A stretch of 64,000 bases of DNA from Nocardioides sp. (GTDB lineage Bacteria; Actinomycetota; Actinomycetes; Propionibacteriales; Nocardioidaceae): assembly GCF_030019515.1 (NCBI RefSeq), contig NZ_JASEEQ010000006.1, forward strand, positions 62,001 to 126,000, in the 5' to 3' direction. Numbering within the stretch: the first letter of the stretch is position 1; each line of letters starts with the position of its first letter. The position numbers and the translations under genes are program-made. Of the stretch, positions 59,128 to 64,000 are shown piece after piece. Under the pieces are notes generated by a model. That model was not told where the DNA came from. It was given only the letters and a program-made list of their open reading frames with translations, and searched no databases.

Positions 59128-60111
59128 GTGCGGGCACGTGCGGTCGTCTTCTGGGTGGCATCGGCCGTCCTGCTGGTCCCCGCCGCGCTGCTGACGCTCG
59201 CTCGGACCGTCGAGCCGCCGGCCGCGTGGTGGATCCAGCTGGAGGCGTTCACGCCGTTCGGCACCGTGCTGTACGCCGGTGCGCTGCTCGTGGCCGCCGG
59301 CCGGCTGCTGGTGCGGCGCCGGTGGCGTACGCCGGCGTCCGCCGCGCTGGGCCTCGTCTCGGTGGCGGCCGTCGCCGGCCTGGTCCTGCACTGCTGGTGG
59401 CTCGCCCCGCTGGTGACCGGCGTGAACCCGCCGCCCGCCCCGGGCGCGGAGCGGCTCACGGTGATGACGGCGAACATCGCCCAGGGCGACGGCGACCCGT
59501 TCGAGCTGGTGCGCCTCGCCAGCGAGGCGGGGGTGAGGCTCCTGGTCGTCGAGGAGATCACCCCGGCCGATCTGGCCGACATGGAGCGCGCCGGGTTGAG
59601 CGACCTGCTGCCCTACCGGACGGGGGAGCCGCGCAGCGGCGGGCACGGGACCATGGTCTTCGCCGCGACCGAGCTGGGCCGGGCCGAGCGCACCGCCACG
59701 TGGCACGACGGCTGGGTCGTGTCGATGGGGGACCTGGTCGTGGTCGCGACGCACCCGCAGGCGCCGACCGAGCCGGAGCTGTGGCGCTCCGACCACGCGG
59801 CGCTCCTGGACACGGTGCGCCAGCACGACCCGGACCTCGTGCTCGGCGACTTCAACGCCACCGACGACCACGCCCCGATGCGCGCCCTCGCCGACGCCGG
59901 GCTGCGGGACGCAGCCGAGCTGGCCGACGAGGGCTGGCAGCCGACCTGGCCCGCCGGCGGCCGCTGGCGGGTCCTCGGGCTCGTCGTACCGCCGCTCACC
60001 CGGATCGACCACGTGCTCGTCGGGCCGCGGCTCGCGGCGGTCTCGGTGCACACCGCCGTGCTGCCCGGCAGCGACCACCGGGCGGTCATCGCGGTGGTCG
60101 CCCGCAGGTGA
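59128..60111 (+). CDS. endonuclease/exonuclease/phosphatase family membrane protein
   Basis: A 327-aa protein with three N-terminal membrane helices (about 4-24, 42-60, 70-90) and an EEP domain (about 110-325): TANIAQGD, the metal Glu in VVEEITP, LGDFNATDDHAPM and the C-terminal SDHRAV. Such proteins cleave phosphodiester or phosphomonoester bonds outside the membrane; the substrate could be DNA or a phospholipid. GTG at 59128 is 6 nt after TAGGTT (leaderless). Confidence 0.88.
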   Translation: MRARAVVFWVASAVLLVPAALLTLARTVEPPAAWWIQLEAFTPFGTVLYAGALLVAAGRLLVRRRWRTPASAALGLVSVAAVAGLVLHCWWLAPLVTGVNPPPAPGAERLTVMTANIAQGDGDPFELVRLASEAGVRLLVVEEITPADLADMERAGLSDLLPYRTGEPRSGGHGTMVFAATELGRAERTATWHDGWVVSMGDLVVVATHPQAPTEPELWRSDHAALLDTVRQHDPDLVLGDFNATDDHAPMRALADAGLRDAAELADEGWQPTWPAGGRWRVLGLVVPPLTRIDHVLVGPRLAAVSVHTAVLPGSDHRAVIAVVARR

Positions 60112-60129
60112 GGGGTGTGCGCTGCCAGG

Positions 60130-60978
60130 TCAGCCAGCGCCAGTTCCGGGCGACAGCGTGGTGAGTACCGCCGCGACCGATTCGGTCATCGCAGTGCGGG
60201 CCAGCGCGAGGTATCGCCGCGGATCGACCAGGGCGTCGTCGGTCAGGCACTCGCGGACCGCGCCGGTGAAGGCGATGTTGAGGGCGGTTCCGACGTTCAC
60301 CTTGGTGATGCCGGCGGTCACGGCCTGGGCGAGCTGTCCGTAGGGAACGCCGGAGGAGCCGTGGAGGACCAGTGGCACCGGCACGGCCCGAGCCAGCTCC
60401 TCGATCAGCTCCAGGTCGAGGACGGCGTCCTGGTGGACCATCGCATGGCTACTTCCGACCGCGACGGCGAGACCGTCGGCTTCCGTCGCCTCGACGAACG
60501 ACCGGGCCTCGCTGGGATCGGTGCGAACCCCCGGTGCATGAGCGCCGTCCTTGCCGCCCACCTCGCCGAGCTCGGCCTCGAACCAGAGCCCGTGATCGTG
60601 TGCCCACCGGGCTGCCGACCTGGTCGCTGCGACGTTCGCGAGGTAGTCGAGCCGCGACGCGTCGAACATCACCGAGGTGAATCCGGCCGCGGGAGCCTGA
60701 TGGAGGAGCTCCTCGGTCGTGACGTGGTCCAGGTGGAGTCCGAGAGCGGCTCTGGAGGCCTCGCACACCTCGACGCAGGCGCGAGCCAGCGGCGCCAGGC
60801 GGCCGCCGTGGTAGGCAACGGCGTTCTCGCTGACTTGGAGGAGCGCGGGCAGACCGGTCTGCTCGGCGGCGGTCGCGATCGCCTCCGCGTGCTCGAGCGT
60901 GATCACGTTGAACGCGCCTAGAGCGTGTCGGTCGGACCGGGCCCTGTCGACCAGGTCCGCGGTGCTGGTGAGCGGCAT
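60130..60978 (-). CDS. class II (zinc) ketose-bisphosphate aldolase
   Basis: A 282-aa aldolase of the GatY/KbaY/FbaA fold: GAFNVITLEHAEAI, LHLDHVTT (zinc His), the EAELGEVGGKDG loop, HGSSGVPYGQL and ITKVNVGTALNIAF. It cleaves fructose- or tagatose-1,6-bisphosphate, or a related sugar, to triose phosphates. ATG at 60978 lies 11 nt after the SIS gene stop, so both form one operon. The neighbours point to tagatose or amino-sugar breakdown and not to central glycolysis. Confidence 0.88.
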   Translation of the reverse strand: MPLTSTADLVDRARSDRHALGAFNVITLEHAEAIATAAEQTGLPALLQVSENAVAYHGGRLAPLARACVEVCEASRAALGLHLDHVTTEELLHQAPAAGFTSVMFDASRLDYLANVAATRSAARWAHDHGLWFEAELGEVGGKDGAHAPGVRTDPSEARSFVEATEADGLAVAVGSSHAMVHQDAVLDLELIEELARAVPVPLVLHGSSGVPYGQLAQAVTAGITKVNVGTALNIAFTGAVRECLTDDALVDPRRYLALARTAMTESVAAVLTTLSPGTGAG

Positions 60979-60989
60979 CGGTCGGCTCG

Positions 60990-61880
60990 TCAGACCTCGG
61001 TGACGGACCGAGACAGGTTGGTGGGCACGTCGGCGTCGCGGCCTCGGTCGGCGGCCCAGCCGACGGCGAGACGTTGGATTCGCACGAGCTCGGCCATCGG
61101 ATCGAGCCCGCCCTGCTCGAGGGCGGCACCGGTCTCCAGAACCGCCTCGCGCTGGGCATCGGTGAGCGGACTGATCGCCCAGACGAGGGTTCCCGCGTCC
61201 GCCACGGAGATCGGGCCGTGCCGGTACTCGCCGGCTGGATAGGCCTCGACCCAGACCCCGGCGGACTCGCGGCACTTGAGAGCGGCCTCTTGCGCCACGC
61301 TCGCAGCCCACCCCGTGCCCAGTACCACCAGCTGCTTGGCCGGCGGAGCCGGGAGTGCGCTGCGCAGCGCCTGCTCGCCCTGTGCCACCAGCGGGTCGAG
61401 CTCCTCGCCGAGGCTGACCCGCAACGTCGTCAACGCGGTCGTGGCGAACCGGGTCTGGACCACCGAGCTCTCGTCGGCGAACTCGAGATCGACCACGTGG
61501 TCGGCCAGCTTCGCCACCGGGCTGTCGGTGACTCCGACCAGCGCGGTGATGGGCGCCTCGCCGTGCAGCTGCTCACCCGCTTCCACAACCTCCGCAGACG
61601 TGCCTGACCGGCTGATGATCAGCACTCGGTCGTATCGCCGGTGGTGAGCCCCGAGCTCGCCGGCGACACGAGCGTCGGTCTCGCCCTGCCCGGCCTGCTC
61701 GCGCAGGTCTGCGTACGCCTGCGCGATGAAGTAGGAGGTCCCGCAACCCAGGACGAGCACGCGTTCGCCGGGGCGAGGCAGCGCCCCCTTCGCCGCCCCC
61801 GCGACCTGCGCGGTACGACGCCAACAGGTCGGTTGGGTCTGGATCTCCTCGATGGTCCGGGAGCCGAGCGCGGCGGTCAT
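60990..61880 (-). CDS. SIS-domain sugar isomerase/deaminase (AgaS/GlmS-C-like)
   Basis: A 296-aa protein with two SIS folds like the isomerase half of GlmS: TIEEIQTQPTCWRRT, LGCGTSYFIAQAYADL, IISRSGTSAEVVEA, LGTGWAASVAQEAALKCRESAG and AYPAGEYRHGP. Close relatives include AgaS (galactosamine-6-phosphate deaminase) and FrlB (fructosamine deglycase). No glutaminase domain, so not GlmS itself. ATG at 61880. Operon with the aldolase; divergent from the ABC transporter genes. Confidence 0.87.
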   Translation of the reverse strand: MTAALGSRTIEEIQTQPTCWRRTAQVAGAAKGALPRPGERVLVLGCGTSYFIAQAYADLREQAGQGETDARVAGELGAHHRRYDRVLIISRSGTSAEVVEAGEQLHGEAPITALVGVTDSPVAKLADHVVDLEFADESSVVQTRFATTALTTLRVSLGEELDPLVAQGEQALRSALPAPPAKQLVVLGTGWAASVAQEAALKCRESAGVWVEAYPAGEYRHGPISVADAGTLVWAISPLTDAQREAVLETGAALEQGGLDPMAELVRIQRLAVGWAADRGRDADVPTNLSRSVTEV

Positions 61881-62072
61881 GGTGCACGCCCTTCGATAGT
61901 TCGGGCCGACGATGATCGGCCGCTGGTTTGGGTGGATGTGCAGGAATCTAACAGTAACGAACACAAACCTGCAGAATCATTGCACAAGTATGGCGCAAGT
62001 GCCATGCTCCGAGGACAGAGTGACGCGACCCCGGGTGGGGTGTGGTCTCACGGCTTCGTCGAAAGGTCAGCC
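61881..62072. promoter_or_regulatory. divergent control region of the sugar cluster
   Basis: This 192-bp gap is the most A/T-rich non-relic stretch. It holds nested inverted repeats, GGTTTG/CAAACC (61925-61930, 61964-61969) and TGCAGG/CCTGCA (61939-61944, 61968-61973), enclosing TAACAGTAACGAACAC. Repeated GTT-type words on the minus strand resemble DeoR/AgaR-family operators. A second pair, GCACAAGT and GCGCAAGT, lies at 61982-62000. Confidence 0.5.
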
Positions 62073-63479
62073 ATGCAAGCGTTCGGTCCCCGTGCCTCGA
62101 CTCCCGGGCGTCCATTGACGCCGGGCCTCGACCGCCGGCAGCTCCTGCGGGCACTCGGTGTCACCGCCGGGCTCGCCTCGTTCCCCGGCCTGCTCGCCGC
62201 GTGCGGTAGTGATGGCGACGGAGGTGCGAACGCCTCGGGCGACCTGCTGGTCTGGTACTGGGGCGAGCAGGAAGCCGCAGGACTCAAGAAGTTCTTCGAG
62301 GCGCAGGTTCAGGCCTACAACTCGTCGGGGACCGACTCCGCCGGCAAGGTGCAGGCAGTGCTCCAGGAGAGCGACACGCTCTACACCGCGTTCCGGACCG
62401 CGGCGGAGGCCAAGAAGGGGCCGGACGTGCAGTTCTTCTGGGGCGGCACGCAGGCACTCGAGGATGTCTGGATGGGCCACGTCGAGCCGCTGTCCGACCA
62501 TGTCTCCAGCGAGTTCCTGGACCAGCTCGACACCGATGCACGCCGCGAGACGTACTGGGACGGCAAGCAGTGGGGCATGCCCTTCTACCAGATCGGCACG
62601 GCCTGGGCGTACAACAAGCAGATGTTCGCCAAGGCCGGCCTCGACCCGGAGGTCCCGCCCGCGACGTGGGACGAGTTCGTCACCGCACTGACGGCTCTGA
62701 AGAAGTCCGGCGTGGTCCCGCTCGGCGCCGGCTTCAAGGACGCCTACCTGGGCGGGTGGCTGATCAGCTACCTGGGCGGTCAGAACTTCGACAGTATCGA
62801 CGACGCGATCGCCGTGTTCCGCGGTGAGGCCGAGTACTCAGGCACGAAGTACACGGAGTGGCTCGAACGTCTCAAGGAGCTCATCGACCGCGGTCTGTTC
62901 AACGACGACGTCCTCTCGATCGACCTGTACCAGGGACAGCAGATGTTCGAGAGCCAGGAGGCTGCGATCACGAACTCCGTTCAGCCGCAGATCGTCGGCT
63001 TCGAGCGCAAGCTCGGGGCGGACACCGTCGGCGTGATGCGCACTCCGGTCTACGGGACTGGTGCTCTCGCCGACTTCTTCCCGGCCCCGAGCCAAGTGCT
63101 CACCATCACCAGCTTCTCGCCGCGCCAGGACCGTGCCGGGACGTTCCTCGAGTACCTCCACGAGCCCGAGGTGATGAAGGCGATGTACGAGGCCTGCGGC
63201 GCGATCACGCCGGACAAGCGCTTCGACCCCGCGTGGCTGAACACCGAGGCGGACAAGAAGATGGCGGAGTGGAAGTCCAGCCTGCCGAACTTCTGGTACC
63301 AGTACTACTACCCGTTCCCATTCGAGCGTGACGGTGTCACCCCGGGCGTTCAGCAGCTGTTCCAGCCGGGAGGAACGGTGGCCAACGCCGTGAGCACGAT
63401 GCAGGAGGCGATCGACAAGTGGCGGCGCGAGCAGCCGGCACAGGTCAAGGCCTACCAGCAGTGGCAGCTCCTGTCGTGA
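62073..63479 (+). CDS. ABC sugar transporter substrate-binding lipoprotein
   Basis: A 468-aa family 1 extracellular binding protein. The signal peptide has a twin-arginine (DRRQLLRAL, 20-28) and a lipobox LLAAC with Cys44, so it is probably a Tat-exported lipoprotein. The mature part shows VWYWGEQEAAG, FFWGGTQALEDVW, and WAYNKQMFAKAGLDPEVPPATWDEF, the usual oligosaccharide/sugar-binding pattern. ATG at 62073 has GAAAGG 7 nt upstream. Stop overlaps the permease start (GTGA). Confidence 0.92.
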   Translation: MQAFGPRASTPGRPLTPGLDRRQLLRALGVTAGLASFPGLLAACGSDGDGGANASGDLLVWYWGEQEAAGLKKFFEAQVQAYNSSGTDSAGKVQAVLQESDTLYTAFRTAAEAKKGPDVQFFWGGTQALEDVWMGHVEPLSDHVSSEFLDQLDTDARRETYWDGKQWGMPFYQIGTAWAYNKQMFAKAGLDPEVPPATWDEFVTALTALKKSGVVPLGAGFKDAYLGGWLISYLGGQNFDSIDDAIAVFRGEAEYSGTKYTEWLERLKELIDRGLFNDDVLSIDLYQGQQMFESQEAAITNSVQPQIVGFERKLGADTVGVMRTPVYGTGALADFFPAPSQVLTITSFSPRQDRAGTFLEYLHEPEVMKAMYEACGAITPDKRFDPAWLNTEADKKMAEWKSSLPNFWYQYYYPFPFERDGVTPGVQQLFQPGGTVANAVSTMQEAIDKWRREQPAQVKAYQQWQLLS

Positions 63480-64000
63480 CCGCGACCGCCGGCACCCCCC
63501 GTCGGGCGGGTGCCGGCCGGTCGGGCGCGGTGGTGAGGCCCTACCTCTACCTCGCTCCGGCGACGATCGTCCTGGTCGTGGTCTTCGGCTACCCCGTGCT
63601 GCGGCTGCTGGTCGAGAGCGTGACGGTGCCGGGCATCCTCGGGGAGACGGGTCACGGCCTCGACAACTTCCGCTCGGTCATCGACGACCCGATCCTGCGC
63701 CGGGCGCTGCTCAACAACCTGAGGTTGTTCCTGGCCGTGCCGGTGATGACCGTGGTGGCGGTGCTGCTGGCCACCCTGTTGCACGAGCGCATCGCGGGCT
63801 GGCGGTTCTACCAGTCGATCGTCTTCGTTCCCTACGTCCTGGCGATCCCGGTCGTCGGGATCATCTTCTCCTACGTCCTCCAGCGTCACGGGCTTCTCAA
63901 CCAGTCACTCGGCGCACTGGGTCTCGATCCCCTGGTCCACGACTGGCTGGGCAGTAGCCAGCTCGCCATCTGGTCCGTGTGGGTGGTGATCGTGTGGCAG
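63476..64000 (+). CDS. ABC sugar permease, MalF/UgpA type (partial)
   Basis: The first 175 codons of a permease, cut by the window end. It starts VTATAGTPRRAGAGRSG, has a first helix at about residues 22-46 (YLYLAPATIVLVVVFGYPVL), a periplasmic loop (NFRSVIDDP), and further helices. The EAA loop that contacts the ATPase is beyond the edge. GTG at 63476 overlaps the binding-protein stop, so the two are coupled; a second permease gene is expected next. Confidence 0.9.
   Translation, partial: MTATAGTPRRAGAGRSGAVVRPYLYLAPATIVLVVVFGYPVLRLLVESVTVPGILGETGHGLDNFRSVIDDPILRRALLNNLRLFLAVPVMTVVAVLLATLLHERIAGWRFYQSIVFVPYVLAIPVVGIIFSYVLQRHGLLNQSLGALGLDPLVHDWLGSSQLAIWSVWVVIVWQ

Overview
The window is chromosomal DNA of a high-GC actinobacterium. 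A member of Nocardioidaceae (Nocardioides-like) is the best guess. The evidence is gene content and order (CrgA, PASTA kinase PknB, FhaA/FhaB, AccA/AccE/AccD acyl-CoA carboxylase, paired ClpP1/ClpP2, TIGR03960/TIGR03936 radical SAM pair), frequent GTG starts, and many genes with a TANNNT -10 hexamer only 6-7 nt before the start codon (leaderless mRNAs). It is mostly core genome; no prophage, CRISPR array or defence island is visible.

Layout. 0-12 kb: the origin-proximal growth and division block: ppiA, a zinc-finger rhomboid protease, a double-length crgA, a DUF881 gene, then a tightly overlapping minus-strand operon fhaA-fhaB-pstP-rodA-pbpA-pknA-pknB. 12-13.4 kb: tRNA-Leu followed by a decayed strip with an IS21-family relic. 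13.4-18 kb: acyl-CoA carboxylase (alpha, epsilon, beta) with divergent biotin ligase. 18-24 kb: PH-domain protein, adenylate cyclase, receiver-less winged-helix regulator, purK, purE, rpiB, nei, SpoIIE phosphatase. 24-30.3 kb: tRNA-Gly, tRNA-Pro, tig, a hydrolase/SRPBCC pair, clpP1-clpP2-clpX. 30.5-40.4 kb: His-rich membrane protein, valS, acetyltransferase, zinc alcohol dehydrogenase, folC-DUF4233, a divergent MocR regulator/flavin-oxidase pair, ndk. 40.5-46.4 kb: elongasome operon mreB-mreC-mreD-mrdA-rodA. 46.5-52 kb: a 52-aa ORF, the TIGR03960 and TIGR03936 genes split by an inserted MFS transporter and HTH_42 gene. 52-60 kb: rne with a long leader and histone-like tail, rplU, rpmA, obg, proB, an endonuclease/exonuclease/phosphatase protein. 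60-64 kb: a sugar or amino-sugar cluster (class II aldolase, SIS isomerase, divergent Tat-type lipoprotein binding protein and an ABC permease cut by the window end).

Two complete SEDS/class B PBP pairs occur: one in the kinase operon, one in the mre operon. Serine/threonine phosphorylation (PknA, PknB, PstP, FHA readers) is therefore co-transcribed with its likely cell-wall targets. Structures outside genes are the main points of interest: a 55-bp imperfect-palindrome repeat present twice in opposite orientation, several long perfect inverted repeats, a KstR-type operator at the alcohol dehydrogenase promoter, and long leaders before rne and rplU.
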